A stretch of DNA of 64,000 bases. It comes from Sciurus carolinensis. Lineage: Eukaryota; Chordata; Mammalia; Rodentia; Sciuridae. Below, one piece after another: positions 33,691 through 46,880 of this stretch (positions within the stretch are counted from its first letter, which is position 1; the number at the start of each line of letters is the position of its first letter). A program made the translations under genes and the position numbers. The notes below the pieces were generated by a model. It ran no database searches, was not told the origin of the DNA, and was given only the letters and a program-made list of their open reading frames with translations. The stretch lies in contig NC_062222.1 of NCBI RefSeq assembly GCF_902686445.1, forward strand, positions 132,873,035-132,937,034, given 5' to 3'.

Positions 33691-34867
33691 GTCCTCTTTA
33701 TCATTATGTTGTGATGTTTTTAGCAGAAATACATAATTTTTTTTAAAAAAAATCACAAGCTACTTAAACATTAATGAGATTCACAAATGCAAAATAAGCT
33801 GGCATAATCTCATTCAAATCTCCATTTCATCATGACTTTGATGAAAGACAAGTCTCAATATTTGTGTTAATCTAAATTGCATTAGATGGTGATCTACCTA
33901 AGGACAGGTATGGAGTTTTCATCATCACAGTAATAGTTAACTGAAAATAGTAACTGGATTGTTGGATCTGAGTGATGCAGGGAGAAATATTCCTTGTTTC
34001 CTAAGACCCAAAGGGTTCCTGGTAGCCCTACCTTCTCCATTCCTTCTCCCATTAACTGGGTTCACTAGGTCTTTGACTCATGCTTTCCGTGGGTTCTGAC
34101 CCATTTTGTTTCTGCTCAGTTAACTCAGTCCTTCGATGTACTCAATTGTGAGTCTTAGACACTTTTTAAAAAAGCACAGGGCAGTCGCACAGAACTACGT
34201 TCAAATCTCTTCTGAAACCCTTACTACTTAGTTGAGCTCGGTAAAATCATTTCAGCCATTCTCATGCTCAGTAGAAAAGCCTATTCCATCAACTCCTGGT
34301 AAAACCAAGTGAAATATGTTTGGTTCCTATCACAGTTTCTAGCCCTTAGATAAATCTCAGGACCCACTATTACCTATAACTGAGCTCAATGCCACATATC
34401 CAAATCCATCATGTGGCTAAATCCACAGAGCCCACCTTGATCCTAAATCTAGCATGATTTTCCTCAAACTGTAAGAAAACAAATGACCCTCCCCAACACA
34501 CACACACACACACACACACACCCCTCCACCAAGAACAGTTCCAGAATGATGAGCAAGTAAACCCTCCTCATCCATCCTGAGGGCACCTGAGGGCACTGTA
34601 TCAGAGAGAAGCTTATAGAGGGAGACAGCTAGGTAACTCAGACAGCTGTGCAGGGACAGTTAATTATCAAAGCTGCAGAAACTGAGGAGAGGAGCAGATC
34701 AATTTAGCCTGGAAAATGCTGCCAGAATGAAGGTACAAAAGTGAAATGAGTCAATGTTTTAATCCGACAAAAGATTTCCATCAGTTTAAATTTCCATCTT
34801 CCAAATTTAGAACAAAGAACAGCATGCTGTTTCTCTGAGTGGGCTTTAAAACAGTATGAGTAAAACA
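33691..34867. other. unassigned sequence
   Basis: No gene or repeat recognised apart from the dinucleotide run at 34496. Confidence 0.45.
34496..34521. repeat. (CA)13 microsatellite
   Basis: Uninterrupted AC/CA dinucleotides over 26 bp; likely polymorphic. Confidence 0.95.
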
Positions 34868-36120
34868 AAATTTGTTCCACATTTTCACCAGCATTCTGCT
34901 AGGTGTGAAATAGTATCCCATTTTGGTTTAAATTTGCATTTTCCTATTGACTATTTTGAGCACCTTTTATGTGCTTATCTCTGGCATTCCCATATCATAT
35001 TTAGTAAAGAACAATTTGAACACATGTGACATTATTTGGTTGTCTTTATATTTTTTATTTCTATCAGTTTTCTATATAAGACAATGGAAGTACATAGAAA
35101 CTCTTTTTGTCGAAATTTCTCCATTAATATCTTATAGTTGGTGGTTTCCTTTTCATTCTTATCTACTTTAACTTTTTAAGAAATCATGGTAAAATACACA
35201 TAATAAAATTTACCATCTAAACCATTTTGAGTATATAGGGCAGTATTGTTAAGTATATTAGGAATGTGTTGGCTTTGCCAATCAGATACTCTATAACCCA
35301 CTGAACAGCTCCCCATTTACAAATGCACGTGGTCACTAGACACTACCAGTGGCTCCTTTGGTGGATCTGACCACTTTATGCCTCAAATATGTAGGATCAC
35401 ACAGTATCTATCTTGGGTACTATGAATAATGTGATCATGAGCATGGGTATAGATATATCGACTTATCAGCCTGCTTCCGATTATTTTGGATACATACCAG
35501 AAGTGGGATTGCTGGAGCTTATGGTAATTCTATTTTGAATTTTTTGATGTTCCACCATAGTACTTTCTCCAGCAGTTGCACTATTTTACATTTCTACTGA
35601 CAGTACACATCCTAACAGTATTTTCTTTTTCAGTCTTCAACTTTAAAAAAAAAAAATTCTTATAGTGATATAGTGACTAGCCTCAGGGATCTGTGCTTTG
35701 ACTTACTTTCCCTGATGACTAGTGATGTTGAGTGACTCTTCATTATGTTTATAGGCTTTTTGTGTATCTTGTCTTGAGAAATGTCTCTTACTTAGTCTAT
35801 TTTTAGTTGGGTTTTCATTATTGTGATTTGGAAGAGTTTTTTTCCTATATTTTGAATATTCCTCCTTTATTAAGGGGACTGTTCACTCTCCATTGTGTGT
35901 CCTATGTATATTTGTCAAAACAATGACTATCAATGCTGGGTTTCATGTATAGTCCTGTTCCTTCTATCCTGTTCCCTTGTTTTATGTATATGTTCTTATG
36001 CCTACACTTTGCTGTTTTTATGTCAGGAACTTTATAATATGTTTTGAAATCAGGGAATGTGGTGCCAGAATCATTTTTCTTTTGGCTCAAAATTACTTTG
36101 TCTACTCAGTGTCTTTTATG
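34868..36120 (-). mobile_element. ancient L1M 3' region
   Basis: Antisense L1M landmarks: 'cattttcaccagcattctgc' (34879), 'acacataataaaatttacca' (35196), 'cagaagtgggattgctggag' (35499) and 'tgtcttgagaaatgtctctt' (35770). The order (ORF2-like, 3' UTR-like, ORF2-like) suggests two overlapping old fragments rather than one. Confidence 0.6.
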
Positions 36121-38279
36121 ATTATATATTAGGTTGCTTATTTCTATTCCTGTGAAAAAAGTAGAATCCTCTTGTTTTCAAAGTTTTTTTTTTTCCACAC
36201 TCCTCTATCACTCACTCAATCCAATCTCATTCCTAAATCCAGGTAGCTACTATCTTTTCTGAAAATTTGGGATACATTCAAATTGTTAGGTGTCTCAACA
36301 GTCCATTACTATTCTTTGCAATGTGTCCCATTTTTTAATCCTCATGTACCTAGTAATTTTTACTGTGTACTTGACATTGTGGGAATACAATTTAGAGATT
36401 TTATTCTGTTATTTTTTCTCTGAAGCGTCAAGTTTTCTAGAAAGCAGTAATATTATAAACTACTCACTTGAATTTGTAAAGGTTTTAATTTATGCTTTGT
36501 GAAGGCAAATCTGTAGAAAGTTCAAGGGTTTTCCCATTTCCCTCTGACTAAGAGTGATTAATTTTCAACTGTCACCACTTTAGTGGACAATATATAAATT
36601 TCCCCTTTAGGTTTTACCTGCCTTGTAACTATTATTTCCATTATACTTCTTAGAAAATCACCTGTGCTTATATAGTTCAATATTCAACCAAAGACTTAGG
36701 AAATTTTTTTTTCTAGAAAGTTTTGGTTGGCTTATCTATTGTGACTCCTTTCCTCTTAAATATGGTATTTCCCCCACCCCAATTTTCACTCTGTAATCTC
36801 TGATCTTCAACCTGAAAACTTGAATTGATAACACTGTGTACCGTTGTATGCTTTCTTTCCCCTTTTTACCACGGTGGCTTGGGTGTGTCCTTGGAACACG
36901 GTGTATGAATGTGGAAAACACTGAGTAGGCATTTCTTCTTTTTCAAAGATTGACTTTACTTCTCTTTCTATCTTTTTTCATTTTCTACTGCTTTAAACTG
37001 GTTTTTAAAATATTTTTATAGAATTTATCATTTCTTTGTGTGGGTGGTATATTTTGAAAAATGCTGCTCTGCTGTTACCAGAATTGAAACTCTAAAAAAA
37101 AAAAATTCATGTTTTAAATAATACCACCAATCCATTAGCATCATTAAAAGTTTAAGAACCATTTAAAATAAAGACACTGTTTATTCTAATTCCACCTTCA
37201 GAACATGCTTTGAAATGTGTATAAGTGTACTTGTGTGTGTGTGCAATCTCACACAGTGTACACATAGTACTTGAATTATATGTTTGTATAACATCTGAGG
37301 AATTTTAGTACTGAAAAGATTGCATAAAATTTCTAGCTTTAATCTCTAAGTTTATAGATGACTCAATAGAATTCTAGAAATATGAACAAACTTGTCAAAA
37401 ATTGTGTAGTAAATGAAAGAACAGAGACTACAGCGTATATTTTCAACTAGTAAGTCGGCATTCTCTAATAGTCTAGGGTGTGTTAATGACCTAGTGCCTT
37501 TGCCACACAAATGCAGCACAATCTGCACTCACTCATACGATCCTATGCTGCTCTTGATCAGTCTTGTAATACATATACCATGGCTCTGAGGATGAGATAT
37601 TCTGACAGCACTTCAAATAATTTTACAGATGTGTCCCTGAAAAGGACAGAGGTTGCTAATGATGTTTATCAGTTAAGTGTGGGATAGAACAGAGGATTTG
37701 AAGAAGCTGAAGGTAAGGGAGATGGCGAATTAATCCCATTTTCTCCCCTGCTTTTTCCACATGTTATGTTCTAAACTAAGTATGAGAACGATGTTACCAT
37801 GATTCTGTGAATATTGTACAGTTATACAGAATAGCCTAAAGAAATGGACTACTTTGTGAGTGTGTAGGAAAAAAATGTATTTAAACTTAACAGAAATGAG
37901 GACTTTAAAAATAGGAAAAGCCTCAAATATATAGACGGACTGACAAAAACTGGCATAAGGAAACTGAGTTATAATGTCTATGGTATATGTGTTTATTTTT
38001 TTCTGCTTGAAAAAGCATTTGATATTTTGTACCTCATTGCCTTCTATAATTCATGCTTGGGAATGTTTTTGAATATTGCAGTAACTTTTAAAAATAATAT
38101 TCCTTTTTGTGTTCAGTTTTAGCTTACTCAGACACCTATTTTTTAGACCCTTTTGTTTGCCTGTCCTCCCACCTTCATGGATTTAATGTTAACAGCAATT
38201 TCAGCAGATTTGCAGATAGCCAATTCTATTCAATAGAAGAGTGACTAAAAGTAATAAAGAAAATACTAAAAATGACTAA
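36121..38279. other. unassigned AT-rich sequence
   Basis: No gene identified. Parts near 36130-37080 feel like very old L1 antisense DNA, but I cannot support a boundary. Confidence 0.35.
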
Positions 38280-38465
38280 CATTTAACAAACCTGATGATG
38301 TGGTGGGCTATTGTAAATATGCTTTTAATATATAATTGCAAGAATCTTATAGGGTAGGTAATATTAATATGGAGTTCTAAACTTGTACAAGGTCAAACTG
38401 CCAGCCTGTGAAGATGCTAGAACACAAATCCTGGTGTTCCTGACTCCATTGTCTATGGATCTAAG
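38280..38465 (-). mobile_element. MIR SINE relic
   Basis: Reversed MIR order: 'tatagggtaggtaatattaa', then 'tgtacaaggtcaaactgcca', then 'ctgactccattgtctatgga'. Typical divergence for this mammal-wide tRNA-derived family. Confidence 0.6.
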
Positions 38466-39678
38466 TATGATGCCATAGATGTGCACCCTTGAAACAACAC
38501 TTCCAGGACCCTGCATATGCTTGTGACTCTTCATGGCATGCCTTCCCCAAGAGGACATCAGGTTCTCTAAACTCTGATATGGTGGCAGTTAGTTTCCCCC
38601 ATGGTTGTCACTGAAGAGTTCGTGATAATCAGGTGTGAGTGCTTCCTGACAGACTGTTTGATCAATGACTTCAGTAGAAAACTTCTCTGAGGACATGAGT
38701 CATGCTGAATGATACTCCCTGAGTAGAAGCATTAGTTGAGTGAAATGGCCACTTCGGTAATACAAGTCCTTGTCTTCCTGAGATTCTATGATATTTTAAT
38801 TGCAATGCACTGAATACAGACAACGGTTTCTAACTTAATAATTGCAAGGAAAATGAAACACATTTATGAATTCGAATTAGATTCATATGTGGTCAGTATG
38901 AGTGTCAATAATTTACCAGAAGTTTGTTGACATATTATTTATGTAATCTACTTAAGAGGTACAAACATATGCAGATTTGATTAAATGATTGTATTCTATT
39001 GGCCTTTTCTTCTGAGATTTGTTAGTAGCCTTGTTTTGTTCCTTGTGGTTTAGCTACCTTCAGAAGTTGACTTTTCCCAGTCTCCCTTGGAAGCTGGAAT
39101 CCTTCCACTTTTTGCAATGGAAATTCAGGCAGGTGAATGGAAGGCAATAGGAAAAGAGAAGGCAGGGGATTTTACCCTGTATTTCTTTCCCCTGCCACTA
39201 TGTTTGGCAATATCTCTGTTCTCTGTGATTTAGCACTCACTCAGAAGGCTCACCTAGATACCAGCTTCCACTAGGGCAAAATCATGGGTCCTAAGCTCTG
39301 ATGACCTTGCTTTCTCTCATGTGCCCCATCCTGAAAGGCAGCTGTCACCTCCCTCACCTCTAGGTCACCTTACCACCTTCTGTGTGCCCTTCAACAATTC
39401 TATCACCCAGGGATCCAATATCCTGCATTAATTTTCCTGGATTGAAGCTAGTACAGGTTCTGCTTTCCTAATTGTGACTGTGGGATGCACTTTGCAATGA
39501 GTTCATATATCTGGAAATTCTCACTACTTAGCTGCCCACAGGGTGTATTGCATAGTACCCCTGGTCAGAGTGCAGAACAGGTGGACACAGGGGGCAGATC
39601 TGGAAAGCTACCCAAAGGGGTCACTCTTGGTTTTAATCAGATAGACCTGTTTGACCCATTATCCTGACAAATCTATTA
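38466..39678. other. unassigned sequence
   Basis: No gene or repeat recognised. Slightly GC-richer between 39170 and 39660. Confidence 0.4.
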
Positions 39679-39683
39679 GATAT

Positions 39684-40086
39684 TGTTGCAGTTTGGATGT
39701 GAGGTATCCCCAAAAGCTCACATGTGAGACAATGCAGGAAGGTTCAGAGGAGAGATGATTGGGTTATAAGAGTATTAACCCAATCAGTGAATTGATCCCT
39801 GATGGGTAGATTGTGGCTGGAGGAGTTTGGAATTCAGCATGGCTATGGGATATAAATTTTGTATCTGGAGAACAGAGTCTCTCTGCTTCTTGATGATACA
39901 AGCTGCTTCCCTCTGCCACACTCTTCGGCCATGATGTTCAGCCTCAACTTGAGCCCTGAGGAATGGAGCTGGCCTTCTATGGACTAAGACCTCTGAAACC
40001 ATCAGCCCTCAAATAAACCTTGCCTCCCCTATAATTGTGCTGATCAGATCATTTAGTCACAGCAGTGAAATAGCTGACTAAAACAG
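39684..40086 (+). mobile_element. solo MaLR LTR with perfect 5-bp TSD
   Basis: TG...CA ends (tgttgcagtttgg ... ctgactaaaaca) flanked by gatat at 39679-39683 and 40087-40091. 403 bp. Same subfamily as 29240: shared 'gcaggaaggttcagaggaga', 'tttgtatctggaga' and 'aataaacc' blocks and the same inverted repeat (39756-39765 with 39777-39786). Solo LTR left by recombination. Confidence 0.92.
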
Positions 40087-40091
40087 ATATT

Positions 40092-41279
40092 TAGTTTACT
40101 GTTGAAAGAGCCCGAGTTTGAAGAACAAATAATAGGATCATATCCAGGCTAAGTGAAGCCCAGAGAGACAGCTGTGGAGTGAACATAGAGCCTCAGCTCC
40201 AGCCAGCAGAGGACATCGTTGAGAGAGTTGAGACAGGATGAAGCTTGTCAGAGGTGGTTGTGACACCTGATCAGGTTCAGTTAGTGCCTAAACGGTGAGA
40301 GCTTATAGGAGGAGGGATGGAAGCAAATGCACGCTGAGCAAATAGCAGTGAAGTGGAAGAAAGAAATCAGCAGAGCAAGAGACTGAGCACCAACTGGTTT
40401 CATGAGCCAGACACAGGCTCACTTAAAAGCAGAGGCACTGAAGGGGAGATAACAGATTTCCCCAACTTGGTTCACACTTAGTGGAGAGAAAGCCAGATAG
40501 AGCTGCCAGAGGGCCCTCCAGAGAGAGTGACCTGATGCTAATATTTTGAGTAATCTAGATTTGTCACTGCTCAGTCAGCCCGATTTCATGGGTAGACTTG
40601 GAATGACTGTTGAAAGGGGAAGTGGGGCATTTGGAAATTCAAACAGAACATAGATTCCATTTTTAAGGGCTGGGTCCATAACCCCAGGAATTTTTGTTTT
40701 TGAAAGCATTTTTCTCTGGCTAAGAATGACTTTTTTTCATTTTAGCTAGCAATCAGGTGAATATTTATTCCATCTCCCCTGTCAATTATTTGTTTTAAAA
40801 ACACTGAACTATGGAGAAGAGAGTTTTCTAAAATAGTTGATTAAGTCTTGGAATTTCTGAAAGGTTGGAAAGTCATTTTAAAGTTTCTTCAAAATTATTT
40901 ATCTACCTTTTAAAAATATTGATTGGTTCTAGATTATCCTTTGCCAACTGCAGTTCTGTTTCAATACCGGCACAGCTTTAGTGCAGTTATAGTAAAAATC
41001 CACAAATTCCAGCTTCCAGAGCCCAGAGCATCTCCTTTCCTCCCTTGCTTTCTTCCTTCCTTTGCACCGTATCCACACTGACTATACTTTAGCTGGCACT
41101 CATAAGAAGAATAGCTAACATCCTTCATGATGGTCACAAGCAAGGACATGTGAACAGCAGCACTGACAAATAATGATAACATCAGAAACAACATCAGCCT
41201 GACCAGGTAGACACGCAAAACTACTACACATCATCAAAAGTTTGGAAAACAGGGTTATTATAAAACTCACACCCCTTTA
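40092..41279. other. unassigned sequence
   Basis: Purine-rich in parts (40100-40550), no family recognised. A minus-strand frame at 40961-41218 has a hydrophobic beginning, but its first codon is TTG and nothing else supports it as a gene. Confidence 0.4.
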
Positions 41280-41480
41280 TCTAACATAGCCCTTTGTAAA
41301 GGGCATATTTTGTTGTTGCTCTTGCTATTTTGAATATTATCTTTTTATCTTCACAATCACAAGATACTATTTTCTCTGTATTTTTAGATAGAAAACCTAA
41401 GATGAGAGATTAATTTTCCTAAGATCAAATGGAAATAAATGGCAAAGTCAGAGCATTGCCTCATTTGCCCTTTCTGTAAG
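41280..41480 (-). mobile_element. MIR SINE relic
   Basis: Reversed MIR-like core: 'tatctttttatcttcacaat', 'agatagaaaacctaagatga' and 'atggcaaagtcagagcattg'. Diverged; boundaries approximate. Confidence 0.5.
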
Positions 41481-42367
41481 CAACTCTGTGGGCCACCAGA
41501 GGAGTGCTGAGGTACCAGCAATATGTTGGGATATTATTTGCTATGTATCCTGAAAAGGAAGAGCATTCTTGGTAGATGGAACAGTAGAAAAAAGGATAAT
41601 TTAAAATAGAAAGTTGCATTTAGATTAAAAGGGTGAAAATATACTGTTGACAAGGAAGTATCAATTCCTAGTAAATCTCAATATGTAGTAGAGTGGGGTG
41701 ATTGGTGGTTTATTGTACTGCTCTCTAATAAGTCATATGATACCAGAGTAAGCTGTGGCTATAAAAACACTGATGACTTCTTCATTTTACAGTTTCCAGT
41801 CACTACACTGTTCCCAGAGTATGCCAGGAGAGTACAGGGAGGGCTTCCATCTCCTGGGGCATTTCATAAAGTCTCCTTTAAATGCATCTTGTTTCCTGGA
41901 GCCCAGAGCAAAATTGAAAGAAAGCAATTCATTTGCCAAAGCTCTATTGCTATTTAGTGGGAGCCTAATGCAAAACAGCAAAATGACTCTCCCAACAAAA
42001 TGCCCTCTCATTGTATTCCGCAATTGCTCCAGCGTTAAAAGTTCCTTTCAGAATTGAGACATGTAGTGAGTCCCACAGGGTCACTGGTGAGCACCCTTGT
42101 TGTAAAGGCATTGTGTAGGACTTGGCGCCCACTGGGGTGATCATAGCTTGCTTTGAGCACTGTTTTGAAGCTATAGCACAGTGAAGTAAAGATGTAATAA
42201 CACTTAGAAACAACAGGGCTCAGGGGCTGGAAAACAAGAATGGTCTTTGTAAGAATGGTCTTACAAAGGAGGCAAAAGAGTGATTCCTAGCAGAGGAACT
42301 GGATCACTCCAGCATGAAAAGTGGCAGTGGAACCATGTGACACAGGGATGGAGGACTCCCTGGGATC
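41481..42367. other. unassigned sequence
   Basis: No gene recognised. The two overlapping opposite frames at 41755-42057 are likely chance. Confidence 0.4.
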
Positions 42368-42570
42368 CACGGGTCTGCCAGCTTTGTCTGCAAAGGGCCA
42401 GATAGCAACCATCTTGGGTTTTGCTGACCACAGGATCTCCTTGCAACTTCCCAACTCTTCTGTGACAGCCCAAAAGTTTCCATAGACAGGACTTAAACCA
42501 ATGGGCACATCTATGCTTCTGGAAAACTTGTTATTTCTTTTCATAAAAGCAGGTCGTAATTTGCTGGACT
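42368..42570 (+). mobile_element. hAT-like DNA transposon relic
   Basis: 'gtctgcaaagggccagatag', 'ttgggttttgctgaccacag', 'ccaactcttctgtgacagcc' and 'aaaagcaggtcg' follow the order of a common mammalian non-autonomous hAT-type repeat whose end reads caggggtcggcaaac. Here the end is 'cgggtctgccagc'. No transposase coding. The subfamily name is uncertain. Confidence 0.55.
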
Positions 42571-43429
42571 TTATCCTGAACTCTTTATTTCAAGCCTTAT
42601 CTGAGGCAGGACCAACTCACAGCACTGCCGTGGGTTGCTACATGAATGGCTTCCTAAGAAAGCATGCCTTCAGCCATCCACTCTCCTGTGTAACCACTTC
42701 CCCAATCAGCTCTAGGTTTGACCATCTGGTTTCCATAGGTCAATGGGAATTCATTAAATATGGCGTTAATTTATATTAAATAGGTACTTGTGCATAAGGA
42801 CTTGCTCTCCTCACCCTTACCTGTCACATAGTAAGGAGCCTGTGCTAGACTACTCAATAATGCAAGACCATGTTGACAGAGACCCTGGCAAGGTACACAT
42901 GAAGCCTGAGCAAGTGTAGGAGATCATTTCAACTCTCTGGCCCCATTTAGGCCTTCAGACTGCCATAGGTGCATGAATAAACTCAGAAAAATTCTGAAAA
43001 ATAACTGTCAATCTTAGTCAATCAACAGACAGGTTTATTTCTAGTGAGAAATAACTTTGGGCATGGCTTGTTGTGCAGTATGAGGCAACATAAAAAGTAA
43101 CTTGTACTAGCCATGATCAAGAAACTTCATTATAATCTTGAAATCAGGTGTGCATTACAAAATTTGAAATCGGTATGCCTGGGTTTGCATGTGCAGTGAA
43201 TATTGGTGTGACTTTGATTAAGGCTTCAATTTCTCCGTCTCTTTGCTTATTTCAAATTGGAGGTATTAAGAGCACCAGGAGTTATTGTTAGCCCTATGAT
43301 CATCTTTGACATAGCACTGACTTGGAGCAGAAAATTACTGAAGACTTTATGCTTGTTATTTCTAGTATGCAACATTAGTGCATATATATGAGAGTTCTAT
43401 TATAGATGATTCCATAGAATTGAAATTAT
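42571..43429. other. unassigned sequence
   Basis: No gene or repeat recognised. Confidence 0.4.
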
Positions 43430-44730
43430 TGGATTACAATATGGCTGTGTGTTTTAAATACTGCCTAATATTGCTACATTCCCTTTCAAACTAGTTCCTC
43501 CCCATTATATTTAAGCTAGCAAGATATGATTAAACAAATACCTTTCCAATATATCAGAAAATTTTTGGAAATGCAGCATACAATATTGAAAAATAGTACA
43601 TAGGGATTTTAACTTATATTTCCTTAAATTCATTGTCATTTAACATATATATACATGTATTTGTATATATAGTATTTTCACTTCTTTTCCATGAATTCAC
43701 TCTTTAAATGAATCATTTTTTTCTAGAGCTCCTTAAAGCTTTTGAATGGATTTTAAAGTAAATTAACCTTTAAGCATATACTTACTAAATAATTTCTCCC
43801 ATTTGATGATTGTGCTAGAATTGATATTTTGCCTTTTGATATATGCAAAATATTTTAATTTTTATGTAGTTGATTTTAGTGTGTATTCTTTCATGTATTT
43901 TTGACCCTTAATCCCAAACAAATCTTTTCTATGAGTATTTTCATTAATAATTCTATATTTTTTGTTGTTATATTACTGTTTTAGTCTTCAATATTTAAGT
44001 ATTTTATTCATCTGAATTTTTCATGTGAAGAATAGAGGAAATATAAGAGATGTTGGGATTCTGGGGTCTAATTTATTTAGTGTGAGGATCTCCCCTTTAA
44101 ACCCCCCAACAGGTAGCAGATAGTTATTTAAAGGTGATTCAATCTTTTTCCGCTACTGTATGTATTTGGGAAGATCTTAAAATTTGATTTTCTGTCTCTC
44201 TAGGCATAAAATATAAAATTTTCTAATTGTTGGAGTTTTTATGCATTTTGGTAATTAATATGCTTTTCTTCTCTTACCATCTTCCCTTCTAAACTTTAAA
44301 ATACTAATGTCATATAGATTTTTCCATATGAACTTTAAAATCAAATCAGCTAGGGTTTCAGAGAAAGAAAAATAATTACTCTTCTTCCTTTAACTGTATC
44401 ATATTATGTCACTCATTAAAGAGAAATATCATTTTAACAATATCAAGTCCTCCTATTCAACAACAAAGTACGTCCATTCAATGTCTTATTTTGCGTACTC
44501 AAGAGTCCTAAATTTTATATACGTGTTTTCTGAATTGCTGAATATCCAAGATTGTTTAATTGCTTGCTCCTGTTGCTTCTGCCATTCATGTTAGAATATA
44601 ATTTTTGCATTTTATTTTATTACTGGCTATTGTTTGTGTAAGGAGACACCACTGATTTAGTATAGTCATTATTTTACCAGCCACATTACTCAATATTTTG
44701 CAATTACTAACATTATTCCTGGCTGCAAAA
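43430..44730 (-). mobile_element. ancient L1M or HAL1-like fragment
   Basis: Antisense, T-rich L1 ORF2-like DNA: 'catttgatgattgtgctaga', 'tgcaaaatattttaattttt', 'cataaaatataaaattttct' and 'ttgcttgctcctgttgcttc'. Reading frames are completely broken. The exact family, L1MC against HAL1, cannot be settled by eye. Confidence 0.5.
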
Positions 44731-44819
44731 CAGGTGATTTGCAAACAGTTAAAACTTACTGTTCCTGCTTCCTCTCAGCATAGTGATCCCTCTGCCTCCT
44801 GGTTCATGTGAACACTTGA

Positions 44820-44995
44820 ACTCTGGAACTAGAATGCTTAGAATCCTGCTTCAAGCCTGAGTTTCTTAACCTCATTATGGTTCAGTTTTCTTATCTGTGC
44901 AATGGAGATAACAAAAGCACCTGCTTCACAGGATAGCTGAAGGATTGAAAAGGTGAGTGCACAGGAAGTGTTTGGACAGATGCTTCCCATGCAAT
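44820..44995 (+). mobile_element. MIR SINE relic
   Basis: Sense MIR core: 'ctgagtttcttaacctcatt', 'cagttttcttatctgtgcaa' and 'tggagataacaaaagcacct'. The order matches the conserved MIR centre. Confidence 0.7.
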
Positions 44996-45549
44996 GAGGA
45001 CTGACAGGCCTTATTTCTGTTGCTTCCTCTGGTTCTTGGTTCATAAATACCACAGCATTAGGATTGCCTGCTCTGGTTTGTCGTGAAGGTCAATTTAAAG
45101 GTTATGCGATGTGGTTTAAATGGAAGTGCTTCGCAGTTTATATTATTTTACTAATAGTATATTGTATAATAGTAATTTCATTTTAGTAATGCAAGGGAAC
45201 TGTCAGCGGCAAGACCATAGCAAATTTTATATTCAACTAGTTCTTATTATGTTCTTGGTTACCTTGGTAGACCTAAAAAGATTAGAATGGGTTTTCTCAC
45301 ACGTTCTAGAATGGGTTATCTCATGTGTTGACTGGTGGTCTGTTTGTTTGATTGGTTGACTTAGTTTGGTTTAGTGAAATCTTTGAGAGAGTGAAACCAA
45401 AATGGGAGATCTAGGTTTCTGACTGGCAATTCTTTTTCTAGGTTATACCAGATAAATGCATTAATGATAATTCTCTTTGTGGATATGACAATTAACCTTT
45501 TTATGCAGTCTGAATATGTGCACAGATCCTGGAAGAAGCAGATTGTTCA
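44996..45549. other. unassigned sequence
   Basis: No gene or repeat recognised. Confidence 0.4.
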
Positions 45550-45790
45550 TAACAGTCAGGAGTGATGTAGTATGAACCATGTGCTAGGTTCTCTGCCCAA
45601 CATTTTACATTTATTACATTACCTTTTCACATTAAATTTAGCAACTGGGCAAGAGTATTATCTTTATTTTACAAAAACTGAAACTGCATCAGAAATTTTA
45701 AAAAATAACCCAGTCTCATAGATCTGGAAGGTGGGATCTGGGACCCCAATCTCTGAATCCAGGGTCTATGCTCTTTAAGCATTTTTCTTG
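45550..45790 (-). mobile_element. MIR SINE relic, long copy
   Basis: Reversed MIR nearly from end to end: 'accatgtgctaggttctctg', 'acattttacatttattacat', 'tattatctttattttacaaa', 'aacccagtctcatagatctg' and 'atccagggtctatgctcttt'. Confidence 0.75.
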
Positions 45791-46249
45791 AAGGTAGATG
45801 ACTTGTGTGGCTTTTCCATCTTCTTTTCCCCCCAAAAATTTCCCTTCTTCCTTTAGGGACTTAGTACTTATTCCACCTATTCCAAATATAAGTATTTGAT
45901 CTTCAGAAAAAATCTGGCATGAATCACTTACTCCAGAAAGTCATCAGCAGTATGACAACTTCTTCCAGGAAGAAGAGAAAGAAAATAGGAATCATTAAGT
46001 AATCAGGCTACAGCAAAATTTCTATATAAATTATTATATGGTTATTCAAAGGGAGGGTAATGTTTTTCTTTGTATAATTGAGTAATAATTTAAACCAAAC
46101 ATGATGGACTATTTCCAAGTGTACATATTGATGATCATGTTAAATGCTACCTGTGTGTACCCAAAAGCAACATTGATATGCACCATTTCTACCCACCCAG
46201 AAGTGTAAGTGTGCCTCTTTTCAGCAGATGGTGTCTCCTTAAAGCTACC
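45791..46249. other. unassigned sequence
   Basis: No gene or repeat recognised. Confidence 0.4.
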
Positions 46250-46880
46250 TGTATTTCGATGTCCTCATACATTCATGTTTTATGTTCCCTAACTCTTTAT
46301 TGGTTGGCATCAGATTTACATACACTTTTGTGTCTGAATTCTTTTGCTCACCAAAATGTTTCTCGAGTTTATCTGTGTAGCTCCACATATCAGTAGTTTC
46401 TAATTGTGTTTTAGTTCTTAAATACTTTTTTAATCTTTTTCTTTTACTGAACAGTGTTCCATTGTATGACTATAACACCAGTCTTTATTGCATTCATTTG
46501 TTAATGGATATTTGGGTTATTTCTAGTTAATGGTTATTATGATTATTACTGCTATAAACATTCTTATAAAAGTCTTTGTGTGATTATATGCTTTTATTTC
46601 TATTGCAAAATGGCCTTAGAATGGGATTCCTGGGACACAGGTAAATGCATGTGTAACATTACAAGGAATTGCCAACAGGTTTTGAGAAGTTCTAGTTTTT
46701 ACCTCACACCATTAATGTATGCAAGTCAAATTTCCTCATATTCTCCTTCACATTTGTTTTGTTGGATCTTTTGTTGTTGCTTTTTCCTACTCTGGGCCTA
46801 TGAGATAGTTTCATACAATGTTTTAAATTTGAGTTCTGATTCTTAAGCATGTTGAACGTTTTCTTTGTGAACCTCTTTGA
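46250..46880 (-). mobile_element. ancient L1M 3' region
   Basis: Antisense landmarks: 'ttgctcaccaaaatgtttct' (46345), 'gaacagtgttccattgtatg' (46451), 'ttgttaatggatatttgggt' (46499) and 'aagcatgttgaacgttttct' (46845). Fully decayed. Confidence 0.6.

Noticed and set aside
29240..40086. A 10.8-kb provirus bounded by two related same-strand LTRs (29240 and 39684)
   Set aside because: Each LTR has its own different perfect 5-bp duplication (gttgg and gatat), so they are independent solo LTRs.
40961..41218. 85-codon minus-strand frame with a signal-peptide-like start
   Set aside because: Its first codon is TTG, which is not a normal start in a mammal. No further evidence such as splice sites, homology or a promoter.
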